A stretch of DNA of 64,000 bases from an uncultured Altererythrobacter sp. (GCA_946886565.1 CAMPIX010000006.1:1-64000), one strand, 5' to 3'. Positions 1-9,418 are shown, counted from the stretch's first letter. A program made the numbers and translations. The notes: a model not told the origin generated them from the letters alone.

Positions 1-1333
1 TGACGTTGGTCGTGCGGCGCGAACCGTCGCGCAGGCGCTTGACCTGGACGATGAGATCGACCGATTCCGCGATCTGGCGGCTGATCGCCTCCTTCGGGAT
101 CTTGATGTCGCCCATCAGGATCATGTTTTCCATACGGCCGAGGCATTCGCGCGGGCTGTTGGCGTGGAGCGTACACATCGAACCGTCGTGGCCGGTGTTC
201 ATCGCCGCGAGCAGGTCGAAGCATTCGGCGCCGCGAATTTCGCCGAGGATAATGCGGTCGGGGCGCATGCGCAGCGCGTTCTTGACTAGGTCGCCAATGG
301 TGATCGCGCCCTGGCCTTCGAGGTTCGGCGGGCGGGTTTCGAGCGGCAGCCAGTGCGGCTGCTGCAGGCGAAGCTCGGCCGCGTCCTCGATCGTGAGCAC
401 GCGCTCGCCAGGGTCGATCATCTTCGACAGCGCGTTGAGCATCGTCGTCTTGCCCGATCCGGTGCCGCCCGAGATCACGACGTTCATCCGGCACGCACCC
501 GCGATCTTGAGCGCGGTGCACATCTTGTCGGACATCGAGCCGAATTCCTTGAGCATGTCCAGGGTGATCGGCTTCTCGGAGAATTTGCGAATCGAGATCG
601 CGGTGCCGCGCAAGCTGAGCGGCGGGACGATCACGTTGACGCGGCTGCCGTCCTTGAGGCGCGCGTCGGCGAGCGGGGTGGTCTGGTCGACGCGGCGGCC
701 GACCTGATTCACGATCCGCTGTGCGATCTGGAACAGGTGCTGCTCGTCGCGGAAGCGGATGCTCGCGACCTGCAGCTTGCCCTTGCGCTCGACGTAGGTC
801 TGGTCGGGGCCGTTGACCATGATGTCGGAAATGTCGGGATCGTTGAGCAGTTCCTCGAGCGGACCGAAGCCGAGCAGCTCGTCGATCAGCACCTTTTCCA
901 GCGCGAATTGCTCGCGCCGGTTGAGCGTGACCTTGAGCTCGGCCAGCACCTCCATGATGATCGGGCGGAACTCTTCGCTGAGCTCGTCCTTGGTCAGCGT
1001 CGCCGCGGCTTCGGGGTCGACGCGTTCGAGCAGGCGGGGAAGCACCTGCTCCTTGATCTTGTGGACGCTCGCCTCGAACCCGCCGATCTCGGCCTGCTCG
1101 TGGATCGCATTCGCGCGATCCGCGAGGCGGGTCATTGCGTCGGCCTTGTTAGGCTGGCCGAGGTCGGGAGGCGAGGAGGGGCCTTCGCCCGGCAGCGGAG
1201 GAAACTGGTCGCCGCCCGGCTCGGGCGCGCGCTGCGCGGAATCGCCGCCCTTCATGGGGCGCGCCACACCGAACGAGGGACGTGCGCCGGGCGACATGCC
1301 GCCGGGCCCGTTCTTCCGTCCAAATGCGCTCAT
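1..1333 (-). CDS. cpaF: CpaF-type pilus assembly ATPase (3' end outside window)
   Basis: Secretion ATPase of the GspE/VirB11 superfamily that would power Flp/Tad pilus assembly from the cytoplasmic face of the inner membrane. The visible 444 residues start at ATG 1333 and include a Gly/Pro-rich N-terminal tail (about 1-60), a helical N-terminal domain, and a RecA-like core with Walker A GGTGSGKT at residues 289-296 followed by a DAAELRLQQPHW stretch and an Asp/His box region (GEIRGAEC, NTGHDGSMCTLHAN). The C-terminus is cut by the window edge. Such genes normally sit in a cpa/tad cluster, which would lie to the left of position 1. The family assignment is firm; the pilus role is taken from family knowledge. 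Confidence 0.95.
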   Translation of the reverse strand, partial: MSAFGRKNGPGGMSPGARPSFGVARPMKGGDSAQRAPEPGGDQFPPLPGEGPSSPPDLGQPNKADAMTRLADRANAIHEQAEIGGFEASVHKIKEQVLPRLLERVDPEAAATLTKDELSEEFRPIIMEVLAELKVTLNRREQFALEKVLIDELLGFGPLEELLNDPDISDIMVNGPDQTYVERKGKLQVASIRFRDEQHLFQIAQRIVNQVGRRVDQTTPLADARLKDGSRVNVIVPPLSLRGTAISIRKFSEKPITLDMLKEFGSMSDKMCTALKIAGACRMNVVISGGTGSGKTTMLNALSKMIDPGERVLTIEDAAELRLQQPHWLPLETRPPNLEGQGAITIGDLVKNALRMRPDRIILGEIRGAECFDLLAAMNTGHDGSMCTLHANSPRECLGRMENMILMGDIKIPKEAISRQIAESVDLIVQVKRLRDGSRRTTNV

Positions 1334-1493
1334 CTAACGGTCCCCAGTCACTTCGCTTCCCTCGGAAAAGGGTAAATATGGCGGAAAGGTTGAGAAACTC
1401 TGAAACGGTGCGCGCCCGTTCGCGAGGCGGGAGTAGGGCCGCGAAGCTCTTGCGACCGACGCGACGGATCGGCATTACCGAGGCCGACGCCGA

Positions 1494-1530
1494 TTGACAT
1501 GATATCATGATATGATATCGCGATATCACT
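1494..1530 (+). promoter_or_regulatory. vapBC promoter with two palindromic operators
   Basis: A TTGACA hexamer at 1494-1499 is followed by an AT-rich block quite unlike the surrounding GC-rich DNA. The block holds two perfect palindromes: CATGATATCATG at 1498-1509 and a 16-bp one at 1513-1528 built as TGATATC-GC-GATATCA. They end two bases before the antitoxin ATG at 1531. TATGAT at 1511-1516 resembles a -10 box but lies only 11 nt from TTGACA. The likely role is autoregulation by the RHH antitoxin, possibly with an almost leaderless transcript because no Shine-Dalgarno is visible. The palindromes are seen directly; their function is inferred. Confidence 0.7.
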
Positions 1531-1902
1531 ATGCCGCGAATCCTCGCCGATCTGCCCGAAGATGATGTGAAATGGCTCGACCGCCTTGCGGAAGAGCAGG
1601 GTAAGTCGCGCGCGGCTGTATTGCGCGAGGCGGTGAGCGCCTACCGGGGCGAAAACTCGGCGAGTTGGATCGAGCGTGGCTTCGGCGCATGGAAGGATCG
1701 GACGGACATCGGCGATGCGGTCGAATGGCAGCGACGCGAACGCGCGTCGTGGACGCGCCCGTGGGATGCCGATTACGAGGAAGTTCGCGCCGAGTTTCCC
1801 GAGCTTTTCGACGAAGACGACGATCGCGAACATGAACGGCACAAGGCCTGGCTTGCAGAGCAGGGCAAGGGCGCGGGCGAAGGTGGGCCGACGCTGCCGT
1901 GA
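1531..1902 (+). CDS. vapB: RHH (CopG/VapB-like) antitoxin
   Basis: Small acidic protein of 123 residues. Its first 40 residues look like a ribbon-helix-helix DNA-binding domain (a short beta strand MPRILADLP, then helices around DVKWLDRLAEEQGKS and RAAVLREAVSAY). The remaining acidic, Trp-rich tail (EWQRRERASWTRPW) would wrap the toxin. The stop codon overlaps the start of the PIN-domain toxin gene by four bases (GTGA at 1899-1902), which is the classic antitoxin-first arrangement. It probably represses its own operon through the palindromes just upstream. The fold is assigned by pattern, not by alignment. Confidence 0.8.
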   Translation: MPRILADLPEDDVKWLDRLAEEQGKSRAAVLREAVSAYRGENSASWIERGFGAWKDRTDIGDAVEWQRRERASWTRPWDADYEEVRAEFPELFDEDDDREHERHKAWLAEQGKGAGEGGPTLP

Positions 1903-2279
1903 GCGGATTTACGTTCGACAGCAATATCGTGATCGACGTGTTGCGCGGCGAGACGGCGGCGCGCGTCGAACTCGAGCGGGCGCTCGGTCGGGGAGGGCGC
2001 CTGTGGATCAGCAGGATGGTCTGGATCGAGGTGATGTCGAAGGGCGCCGGCGAGGGGCTCAGGCGCGCAAACGATTTTCTCGACGGTTTCGCGATCGACG
2101 AGGTCGATGAGGAAATTGGCGAGCGAGCAGCGTCACTTCGTCGGGACAGGCCCAAACTCAAGGCTCCCGATGCGATCATCCTCGCTACCGCGCTGGTGCG
2201 CGGAAGGGTGCTCGTCACCCGAAACACCAAGGATTTTCCGGCTGAAATGCCGGGCATCCGCATCCCTTACACGCTTTGA
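1899..2279 (+). CDS. vapC: VapC-type PIN-domain ribonuclease toxin
   Basis: PIN-domain protein of 126 residues with the four acidic residues expected of a Mg-dependent RNase: Asp7 (DSNIVIDVL), Glu44 (WIEV), Asp91 (PDAIILATA) and Asp112 (TRNTKDF). VapC toxins cleave tRNA or rRNA and are neutralised by the cognate VapB. The start is GTG at 1899, overlapping the antitoxin stop. The toxin stop lies only 13 nt before the glmS ATG, so the pair and glmS probably share a transcript. All catalytic residues are present, so the toxin appears intact. Confidence 0.87.
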   Translation: MSGFTFDSNIVIDVLRGETAARVELERALGRGGRLWISRMVWIEVMSKGAGEGLRRANDFLDGFAIDEVDEEIGERAASLRRDRPKLKAPDAIILATALVRGRVLVTRNTKDFPAEMPGIRIPYTL

Positions 2280-2292
2280 AGGACTAACGCGC

Positions 2293-4128
2293 ATGTGCGG
2301 AATCATCGGTATCGTCGGCAAGGAAGAGGTCGCGGATCGGCTGGTCGACGGGCTGCGGCGAATGGAATATCGCGGCTACGACAGCGCCGGGGTGTGCACG
2401 GTGGACGGCGGCAAGCTCGTCCGCCGCCGCGCCGAGGGCAAGCTGGCCAACCTCGTCGCGGAACTCCAGCGGAATCCCGCGCCTGGCACGATCGGCATTG
2501 CGCACACGCGCTGGGCGACGCACGGCGCGCCGACGGCAGCCAATGCCCATCCGCACGCGACTGACCAGGTGGCGCTGGTGCACAACGGCATCATCGAGAA
2601 TTTCAAGCCGCTGCGCGACGAGCTGGTGGCCAAGGGCCGCAAGCTCGAAAGCGAAACCGACAGCGAGGTTGTCGCGCACCTGATTTCGGAGGAGATCGAG
2701 CACGGCGCATCGCCCGAAGATGCGATCAAGGCGGTGCTGCCGCGGCTGCGTGGCGCGTTCGCGCTGGCCATCGCTTTCCGCGATCATCCCGACATGCTGA
2801 TCGGCGCCCGGCTCGGCTCGCCGCTGGTGGTCGGCTATGGGGCCGGGGACGGCGAGGGTGAGACCTATCTCGGCTCGGACGCGCTCGCGCTTGCGCCGCT
2901 GACGCAGAAGATCGCCTATCTCGAAGAGGGCGACTGGGTCGTGATAAAGCGCGAAGGCGCGCAGATCTACGACGCCGAGAACAACCGCGTCGAACGCGAG
3001 ATCACCACCTCGGGCGCGTCGGCGGCCGCGGTCGAGCGGGGCGCCTATCGCCACTTCATGCAGAAGGAGATCTTCGAGCAGCCGACCGTCGTCGCGCAGA
3101 CGCTCGCCTCCTATATCCGGCGGTCGGACAACACCGTCGCGCTGCCGCAGGTCGATTTCGATCTCTCGGCGGTCCGGCGTATCACGATCGTCGCCTGCGG
3201 CACCTCGTTCTACGCCGCAATGGTCGCCAAGTACTGGTTCGAGACCTTCGCCCGCGTCCCCGTCGACCTCGATGTCGCGAGCGAGTTCCGTTACCGCGAT
3301 CCCGTGCTCGAGGAGGGCGGCCTCGCGCTGTTCATCTCGCAGAGCGGCGAGACCGCCGACACGCTCGCGGCGCTGCGGCATTGCAAGGCGGCCGGGCAGA
3401 CGATCGGCGTGGTGGTCAACGTGCCGACCAGTTCCATGGCGCGCGAGGCGGACCTGCTGCTGCCGACCCACGCCGGACCCGAGATCGGGGTCGCGAGTAC
3501 CAAGGCGTTCACCTGCCAGCTCGCGGTGCTCGCCGCGCTCGCCGCGCATCTGGCGGTGAAGAAGGGCCGCATGGACCGCGCCGAGGAGCAGGAAGTCGTG
3601 CGCCACCTGCTCGAAGCGCCCGCCGCGCTCAACGCCGCGCTCGACCACGACGAGGACATCGCCGGCATGGCGCACCTCATCGCTCCGGCGCGAGACGTGC
3701 TCTACCTCGGGCGCGGGCCGGACTATCCGCTCGCTCTGGAAGGAGCGCTCAAGCTCAAGGAAATTAGCTACATCCACGCCGAAGGCTACGCCTCGGGCGA
3801 GATGAAGCACGGGCCGATCGCGCTCATCGACGAGGCGGTGCCGGTGATCGTGCTCGCACCGTCGGGCCCGCTGTTCGAGAAGACCGTCTCGAATATGCAG
3901 GAGGTTCGCGCGCGCGGCGGCAAGATCGTGCTCATCTCGGATGCCGAGGGGCTGCTGGAGGCGGGCGAGGGCTGCCTCGCGACGATCCAGATGCCCAAGG
4001 TCCACCCGCTGATCGCGCCGCTGGTCTATGCCGTCCCGGTCCAGCTGCTCGCGTATCATGTCGCGGTGGCCAAAGGCACCGACGTCGATCAGCCCCGCAA
4101 TCTGGCGAAGTCGGTGACGGTGGAATGA
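2293..4128 (+). CDS. glmS: Glutamine-fructose-6-phosphate aminotransferase (isomerizing)
   Basis: Makes glucosamine-6-phosphate from fructose-6-phosphate and glutamine, the first step towards UDP-GlcNAc for peptidoglycan and LPS. The protein is 611 residues, the usual length. It starts MCGIIGIVG, with Cys2 as the glutaminase nucleophile exposed after Met removal, followed by a class II amidotransferase domain (about 2-220) and two SIS sugar-isomerase domains. It ends in the typical DQPRNLAKSVTVE tail. ATG 2293 is chosen because catalytic Cys must follow the initiator Met and AAGGA lies at 2279-2283; upstream in-frame codons belong to vapC. No glmU is nearby. The 13-nt gap to vapC leaves no room for its own promoter. 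Confidence 0.97.
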   Translation: MCGIIGIVGKEEVADRLVDGLRRMEYRGYDSAGVCTVDGGKLVRRRAEGKLANLVAELQRNPAPGTIGIAHTRWATHGAPTAANAHPHATDQVALVHNGIIENFKPLRDELVAKGRKLESETDSEVVAHLISEEIEHGASPEDAIKAVLPRLRGAFALAIAFRDHPDMLIGARLGSPLVVGYGAGDGEGETYLGSDALALAPLTQKIAYLEEGDWVVIKREGAQIYDAENNRVEREITTSGASAAAVERGAYRHFMQKEIFEQPTVVAQTLASYIRRSDNTVALPQVDFDLSAVRRITIVACGTSFYAAMVAKYWFETFARVPVDLDVASEFRYRDPVLEEGGLALFISQSGETADTLAALRHCKAAGQTIGVVVNVPTSSMAREADLLLPTHAGPEIGVASTKAFTCQLAVLAALAAHLAVKKGRMDRAEEQEVVRHLLEAPAALNAALDHDEDIAGMAHLIAPARDVLYLGRGPDYPLALEGALKLKEISYIHAEGYASGEMKHGPIALIDEAVPVIVLAPSGPLFEKTVSNMQEVRARGGKIVLISDAEGLLEAGEGCLATIQMPKVHPLIAPLVYAVPVQLLAYHVAVAKGTDVDQPRNLAKSVTVE

Positions 4129-4219
4129 TGGCGTCGGGCAAGGCTTCCCGATCTCCCACAAGTGTTTGTAGGACCGGACTTTAAGCGGAAAATCGAAAGG
4201 CTTTACCGGCCCATAACCT

Positions 4220-6595
4220 TTGCCGCGTATCAGCGGCCGCGTGACGGAGACGCGCGACAATCAGGGGGTCGATCCTTCCCGCCTTACGGTGAAGTCCATT
4301 CTGGGCTTGAGCAGCGGGAAACGTGCCGACTGGAGCCGCCTCCGCGGGCTTCAGCTGGCGCGCGTCGCCTGGGCGTGGAAAGCCCGGCTGGTGTCGCATG
4401 TCTTCGCGGCTGCGATGGTTGCGTGGGCCTGTTTCGGCAAGGTGCCGCTGGCGTTGCTCGGCGGTTGGTGCGTGCTCGTGGCAATCACTGTCGTGTTCGT
4501 CATGCGGCGAGACGCAAGCCTGCTAGATGCCGATCGCCGCAGAGTGAGCGAACAGGAGTTGCGCGATCATGCGTTGAGGATCGGCCTTGTGGGACTGGTC
4601 TGGGCGCTGGCGATGATCGGCTTCGCACCTTTCCTGGAGACCGAGGGAAAGTTCATCGTCCTCGCCGCGGTCGGCGGACTGGTCGCGGGCTCGGCGCTGG
4701 TGGTATCGGGCGCGCCGCTGGGAACGCTGATCTTCGGCGCGATCGCCGGTATCGCGGCGTTCGCGATGCTGGCGGCAGACGGCGCCTGGCAGATGCTGGG
4801 CCTGACCGCCTTCTTCCTCGCTGCCGTGGGTTACGGGACGATCGAGATCGCACGCATTTACCTTTCGGCGCGCATCGCCGAAGGAAATGCGGCCGAAAAG
4901 GCCGAGGTCGTCTCTTTGCTGCTGCGCGAATTCGAAGAAAATGGCGCCGACTGGCTGTGGCAGATCGACACCTCGCGACGGATTCGAGGCGCCTCGCCGC
5001 GCTTCTCGTTCGCGCTCGGCAAGCGGCCCGATGAACTCGAAGGCCAGTCGTTTCTTCAACTCATCGCCGGCGACGCCTGGGAAAGCGGAGACTTCCCGCC
5101 CAGTCTGCACGATCTCGCCGAGCGCTTGAAGCGCCGCGAAAGCTTTTCCAATCTGCTGGTCAAGGTTTCGATCGGCCGCGAGAACCGGTGGTGGGAGCTT
5201 TCGGGCACCCCGCTGGTGGATGAAGGCGGCGTGTTCACCGGCTTCCGCGGCGTCGGATCCGACGTGACCCAACAGCGCGAATCGTCGGAGAAGATCGCCT
5301 ATCTCGCGCGCTACGACACGCTCACCGGCCTGCCCAATCGCCTCATGCTGACCGAGGCGCTCGGCGACGCGCTGCGTTACGCCAAGCAGTGGCGTACGCG
5401 GTGCGCATTCCTGATGATCGACCTCGACCGATTCAAGGCGGTCAACGATTCGCTGGGTCACCTCGTCGGCGACCAATTGCTCGCGCAGGTCTCGCGCAGG
5501 TTGCGCGACCTCGTCGATGAAAACACGCTCTGCGGCCGGCTCGGCGGCGACGAATTCGCGATCGTCGTGCGCGACGCCTCGGAAAAGAGCCGGGTGGAGG
5601 CGATCGCGCGCCGGGTGATCGAACGCCTTTCGCAACCGTACGAGATCGACCGCCACACGCTCTATGTCGGCGCCAGCGTAGGGTCGGCATTCGGGCCGCG
5701 CGACGGCAAGACGGTCGAGGACCTGATGCGCAACGCCGACCTGGCGCTCTACCGCGCGAAGGACGAGGGAGGCAGCGGCCATTTCAACTACGAGCCCGCG
5801 CTGCACGCTTCGGCGGAAGAACGGCGCCAGCTCGAATTCGCGCTGCGCCGCGCGCTCGATCGCGGCGAGCTCGCGCTCAACTTCCAGCCCGTGGTCGACG
5901 CGCACGACGAGACGATCGTCAGCTTCGAGGCTCTGGTGCGCTGGAACAGCGGCGAGCACGGTTTCGTCAGCCCCGGCAAGTTCATCCCTCTGGCCGAGGA
6001 CACCCGTCTGATCGTTCCGATTGGCGCCTGGGTGCTCGAGCAGGCATGCCGCGAGGCCACCCGCTGGCCGCGCCACGTGCGCGTTGCGGTAAATGTCTCG
6101 CCCGAGCAACTGCTCGAACCGGAATTTGCCAGCACCGTCGTACAAGCCCTGTCGTCGAGCGGACTCGAGGCGCGCCGGCTTGAGATCGAGGTGACCGAGA
6201 GCATCTTCCTGCGCGACGCGGACGTGGCGCGCAACTCGCTGGAGCAGGTCATGGCGCTCGGCTGCACCGTCGCGCTCGACGATTTCGGCACCGGCTATTC
6301 CTCGCTGGGCTATCTGCGGAAGCTCAAGTTCTCGACCATCAAGGTCGACCGCACTTTCGTCCAGGGCGCAGCGCAGGGTGGGGCGGAGAGTCTCGCCATT
6401 GTCCGCGCGGTCGTGGCCATGGCGCAGAGCCTGGAAATGTCCACCACCGCCGAGGGTGTCGAGACCGCCGAGCAGGCAGAGATGCTGCGCAACCTCGGCT
6501 GTACCAAGATCCAGGGCTTCCACTTCGGCCGGCCCATGCCGGCGGAGGACGTCCAGAAGATCTTTCGCCGCTCGGACCAGCTTCTGAGCGCTTGA
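4220..6595 (+). CDS. Membrane-anchored PAS-GGDEF-EAL cyclic-di-GMP protein
   Basis: Protein of 791 residues predicted to make and/or break cyclic-di-GMP. It has an N-terminal membrane region with several hydrophobic segments (about 50-215), a PAS-like sensor (about 230-350), a GGDEF domain with an intact GGDEF motif near residue 442, and an EAL domain with EAL near residue 570 and LDDFGTGYSSL downstream. Both active-site signatures look intact, so either or both activities are possible. The start is uncertain: TTG 4220 gives the full ORF, and GTG 4241 is an in-frame alternative; neither has a clear Shine-Dalgarno. It is separated from glmS by about 90 nt and runs convergently towards purQ, ending 2 nt from the purQ stop. 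Confidence 0.93.
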   Translation: MPRISGRVTETRDNQGVDPSRLTVKSILGLSSGKRADWSRLRGLQLARVAWAWKARLVSHVFAAAMVAWACFGKVPLALLGGWCVLVAITVVFVMRRDASLLDADRRRVSEQELRDHALRIGLVGLVWALAMIGFAPFLETEGKFIVLAAVGGLVAGSALVVSGAPLGTLIFGAIAGIAAFAMLAADGAWQMLGLTAFFLAAVGYGTIEIARIYLSARIAEGNAAEKAEVVSLLLREFEENGADWLWQIDTSRRIRGASPRFSFALGKRPDELEGQSFLQLIAGDAWESGDFPPSLHDLAERLKRRESFSNLLVKVSIGRENRWWELSGTPLVDEGGVFTGFRGVGSDVTQQRESSEKIAYLARYDTLTGLPNRLMLTEALGDALRYAKQWRTRCAFLMIDLDRFKAVNDSLGHLVGDQLLAQVSRRLRDLVDENTLCGRLGGDEFAIVVRDASEKSRVEAIARRVIERLSQPYEIDRHTLYVGASVGSAFGPRDGKTVEDLMRNADLALYRAKDEGGSGHFNYEPALHASAEERRQLEFALRRALDRGELALNFQPVVDAHDETIVSFEALVRWNSGEHGFVSPGKFIPLAEDTRLIVPIGAWVLEQACREATRWPRHVRVAVNVSPEQLLEPEFASTVVQALSSSGLEARRLEIEVTESIFLRDADVARNSLEQVMALGCTVALDDFGTGYSSLGYLRKLKFSTIKVDRTFVQGAAQGGAESLAIVRAVVAMAQSLEMSTTAEGVETAEQAEMLRNLGCTKIQGFHFGRPMPAEDVQKIFRRSDQLLSA

Positions 6596-6597
6596 GT

Positions 6598-7275
6598 CTA
6601 GGCTGCGACGAGGCCCTCGACTGCGCTTTCGAACAACCCGCGGCCATCGCTGCCGCCGTGGTCGGACTCGATCGCGCGTTCAGGGTGCGGCATCATGCCG
6701 AGCACGTTGCCGGCCTGATTGAGAATGCCCGCGATGTCGCGGCGCGATCCGTTCACCGTATCGATATAGCGGAAGGCCACGCGCCCTTCACCCTCGATCC
6801 GGTCGAGCGTCTCCTCGTCGGCGAAGTAGTTGCCGTCGTGATGCGCGACCGGGAGCATGATCTCCTGCCCCTTGGCGTAGGCGTTGGTGAACAGCGACTG
6901 GCTGTTCTCGACCCGCAGCGGCGCGGTACGGCAGGTGAAGTTGAGCTGCGCGTTGCGCATCAGCGCGCCGGGCAGCAGGCCGCTTTCGGTCAGCACCTGG
7001 AAGCCGTTGCACACTCCGAGCACCGGTACGCCGCGCCCGGCCGCCTCGATGACCGCGCGCATGATCGGGCTGCGGCTCGCGATCGCGCCGCAGCGCAGGT
7101 AGTCGCCGTAGGAGAAGCCGCCCGGCACCGCGACGAAATCGAGCCGTTCGGGCAACTCGGCGTCGCCGTGCCACACGCGCAGCGCCGGCGCGCCCGAGAC
7201 TTTCTCCAGCGCCACCGCCATGTCGCGATCGCAGTTTGAACCGGGGAAAGTGATGACCGCGGCGCGGAAAGCCAT
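6598..7275 (-). CDS. purQ: Phosphoribosylformylglycinamidine synthase subunit PurQ
   Basis: Glutamine amidotransferase subunit of the three-part FGAM synthase (PurL/PurQ/PurS) in de novo purine synthesis. It has 225 residues, and the class I amidotransferase nucleophile lies in GVCNGFQVL. The N-terminal [13 protein letters not shown] and the C-terminal GMMPHPERA with the catalytic His complete the family pattern. ATG 7275 overlaps the purS stop by one base (TGATG), so the two are translationally coupled. A much longer upstream frame runs through purS and is discarded as a shadow. Confidence 0.96.
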   Translation of the reverse strand: MAFRAAVITFPGSNCDRDMAVALEKVSGAPALRVWHGDAELPERLDFVAVPGGFSYGDYLRCGAIASRSPIMRAVIEAAGRGVPVLGVCNGFQVLTESGLLPGALMRNAQLNFTCRTAPLRVENSQSLFTNAYAKGQEIMLPVAHHDGNYFADEETLDRIEGEGRVAFRYIDTVNGSRRDIAGILNQAGNVLGMMPHPERAIESDHGGSDGRGLFESAVEGLVAA

Positions 7276-7514
7276 CACGCGCTCTCCATGTTCTCGATGC
7301 GGAAGTTCTCGATCACCGTGTTGGCGAGCAGCTTGCGGCACATGTCCTCGAGCTGAGCCTCGCTGGTGTCGTCGGCCACGTCGAGCTCGATCAGGCGGCC
7401 GACGCGCACATCCTCGACGCCGGCGAAGCCGAGGCCTTCCAGTGCGTGATGTACCGCGCGGCCCTGCGGGTCGAGCACGCCGGGCTTGAGGCTGACATGG
7501 ATGCGGACTTTCAT
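7275..7514 (-). CDS. purS: Phosphoribosylformylglycinamidine synthase subunit PurS
   Basis: Small subunit of 79 residues that bridges PurL and PurQ in FGAM synthase. It shows the family's [18 protein letters not shown] start and the [14 protein letters not shown] core. It lies directly upstream of purQ and overlaps it by one base. The usual operon partner purC is on the same strand but more than 1 kb upstream, separated by an opposite-strand lipid kinase gene. purL is not in the window. Confidence 0.94.
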   Translation of the reverse strand: MKVRIHVSLKPGVLDPQGRAVHHALEGLGFAGVEDVRVGRLIELDVADDTSEAQLEDMCRKLLANTVIENFRIENMESA

Positions 7515-7633
7515 GGGTGGCGCGCCTTTCGCGTGGCTGGCTCGGGACTCGCGCGCAGCCTATGGCGCGCAAGCGCCGCCGGAGCAAGCGGGGCCTGTTC
7601 AATTGTCAATCTGCCTAAGGTAAGCTCTGCGTG

Positions 7634-8512
7634 ATGAAGATCGACCTCGTGTACAACCCCGCCGCGGGCAATTTCCGCCAGGCGCGGCTCGACGCGCTCG
7701 TGACCGCGTTCGAGACGCGCGGCGTCGAGGTCGCACGGGTGCCGAGCCGGATCGGCGGCGCGCAGCTCTCGGGTAATGCGGACCTCGTGCTGGTTCACGG
7801 GGGCGACGGAACGCTGCGCGACACGGTGCAGGCGCTCGGTGATGCCGCGGGTCGCGTGCCGCTCGCCATCGCGCCGTCGGGCACGATCAACCTGGTGGCG
7901 CGCGAACTCGGCTACGCAAGGGAGCCCGCACGGCTTGCCGAACAAGTGCTTGCGGCATGGGCACGCGGACCTGAGACGTGGGTCCGCGCGCCGCTCTATC
8001 GCCTCGGCGAGATGCCGGTGGTCGCCTGCCTCAGCATCGGGCCCGACAGTCACGCCGTGGCGCAAGTCTCGGGCGCCCTAAAGAAGCGCCTCGGACGCTA
8101 CGCCTATGTCGTCGCGATCGTGCGCCAGCTGCGCCGCTGGCCGCGCGCGACGATGGCGATCAGCGGTGATCTGGCCGATGGCGCGCCGTTCGCCTGCGAG
8201 GCCGAAGCCGCGATCGCCTCGCACGGTGCGCTCTACGGCGGGCCGTTCCGTTTGAGCCCGCGCGCGGCGCTCGAGGCGGATTCGGTCGAGCTCATCACGC
8301 TGCACCGCTCGACCCGGCTCGGGACGCTTGCGCTCACCGGCGCGGCGATGCTGCGCCTGCCGCTCGACCGCCTCGGCCTTGCCGAAATCCGCACAGTGCG
8401 CCGGGTGATCTTCGACCGATGCGTCAGCCCGGTGCAGGTCGATGGGGATCATATGCCCGACTGCGCGTTCGCCATCGGGCCGAGCGGGATCGCACTCAAC
8501 TACGTGATCTAA
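7634..8512 (+). CDS. Diacylglycerol kinase-family lipid kinase
   Basis: Cytosolic or membrane-associated lipid kinase of about 292 residues. It carries the DAGK catalytic signature: VYNPAAGNFRQ near the N-terminus, the nucleotide-binding HGGDGTLRD and the APSGTINLVAREL loop. Homologues phosphorylate diacylglycerol or related lipids; the exact substrate cannot be read here. I place the start at ATG 7634; GTG 7631 is immediately upstream and in frame, with AAGG at 7617-7620 slightly better spaced for it. The gene lies on the opposite strand between purS and purC and ends 3 nt from the purC stop, so it splits what is often a continuous purine operon. Confidence 0.88.
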   Translation: MKIDLVYNPAAGNFRQARLDALVTAFETRGVEVARVPSRIGGAQLSGNADLVLVHGGDGTLRDTVQALGDAAGRVPLAIAPSGTINLVARELGYAREPARLAEQVLAAWARGPETWVRAPLYRLGEMPVVACLSIGPDSHAVAQVSGALKKRLGRYAYVVAIVRQLRRWPRATMAISGDLADGAPFACEAEAAIASHGALYGGPFRLSPRAALEADSVELITLHRSTRLGTLALTGAAMLRLPLDRLGLAEIRTVRRVIFDRCVSPVQVDGDHMPDCAFAIGPSGIALNYVI

Positions 8513-8515
8513 TCC

Positions 8516-9319
8516 CTACTTCTTCGGCTTGGCCGGGCTGCGCAGCTTGCCGCGGTGGGCGGAGAGATCGAATACCTCGCCCGGGCCGTTGTCCTCGCCC
8601 TGCAGCAGGCCGAGGCGGCGCGCGACTTCCTGGTAGGCTTCTTCCTCGCCGCCGAGATCGCGGCGGAAGCGGTCCTTGTCGAGCTTCTCGCCGGTGGTCA
8701 TGTCCCACAGGCGGCAGCCGTCGGGGCTGATCTCGTCGGCCAGGATCAGGCGGCTGTAGTCGCCGTCCCAGATGCGCCCGAACTCGAGCTTGAAGTCGAC
8801 GAGGCGGATGCCGATCGCGGCGAACATGCCGCAGAGGAAATCGTTGATCCGGATCGCCATGCTGGCGATGTCCTGCATCTCCTCGTTGCTCGCCCAGTTG
8901 AAGCAGGCGATGTGTTCCTCGGCGATCAGCGGATCGCCGAGACCGTCGTCCTTGTAGTAGTATTCGATCAGCGTGTGCGGCAGCGGTTCGCCTTCCTCGA
9001 TCCCGAGTCGCTTCGACAGGCTGCCCGCCGCGACGTTGCGCACCACCACCTCGATCGGCACGATCTCGACCTGGCGCACGAGCTGCTCGCGCATGTTGAG
9101 CCGACGGATGAAGTGGGTCGGGATGCCGATATGCGCGAGACGCGTGAAGACGTACTCGCTGATGCGGTTGTTGATCACGCCCTTGCCGTTGATCGTGCCC
9201 TTCTTCTGGGCGTTGAAGGCGGTCGCATCGTCCTTGAAATACTGGATGATGGTGCCCGGCTCGGGGCCCTCGTAAAGGATCTTGGCCTTGCCTTCGTAGA
9301 TCTGGCGGCGACGGGACAT
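8516..9319 (-). CDS. purC: Phosphoribosylaminoimidazole-succinocarboxamide synthase (SAICAR synthase)
   Basis: Joins aspartate to CAIR to give SAICAR in purine synthesis. The protein is 267 residues. It begins [19 protein letters not shown], and contains the SAICAR signatures [11 protein letters not shown] and [10 protein letters not shown] followed by [17 protein letters not shown] 9319 is chosen because YEGKAK is the conserved N-terminus and GGAA precedes it; an open frame extends further upstream but codes for nothing recognisable. It converges with the lipid kinase gene (3-nt gap). Confidence 0.96.
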   Translation of the reverse strand: MSRRRQIYEGKAKILYEGPEPGTIIQYFKDDATAFNAQKKGTINGKGVINNRISEYVFTRLAHIGIPTHFIRRLNMREQLVRQVEIVPIEVVVRNVAAGSLSKRLGIEEGEPLPHTLIEYYYKDDGLGDPLIAEEHIACFNWASNEEMQDIASMAIRINDFLCGMFAAIGIRLVDFKLEFGRIWDGDYSRLILADEISPDGCRLWDMTTGEKLDKDRFRRDLGGEEEAYQEVARRLGLLQGEDNGPGEVFDLSAHRGKLRSPAKPKK

Positions 9320-9418
9320 GGGGCAATTCCTGATACGCAAAAATGACGGCGCCCCGGCGCGCGAAGCGGCGGTCGCTTCGCAGGGGCCGGGGCAGGAGGC
9401 CGCCCATACCGCGATTGC

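Noticed and set aside
2280..2292. A glmS ribozyme or other leader
   Set aside because: Only 13 nt separate vapC and glmS, and they hold just a Shine-Dalgarno. No ribozyme fold can fit; that ribozyme is also typical of Firmicutes.
4134..4151. Hairpin TCGGG/CCCGA after glmS as intrinsic terminator
   Set aside because: The stem is only five pairs long and has no T-tract, so support is too weak to list as a terminator.
2284..4260. A 658-codon minus-strand frame opposite glmS
   Set aside because: The plus strand carries the full glmS motif set; the antisense product has no recognisable domain.
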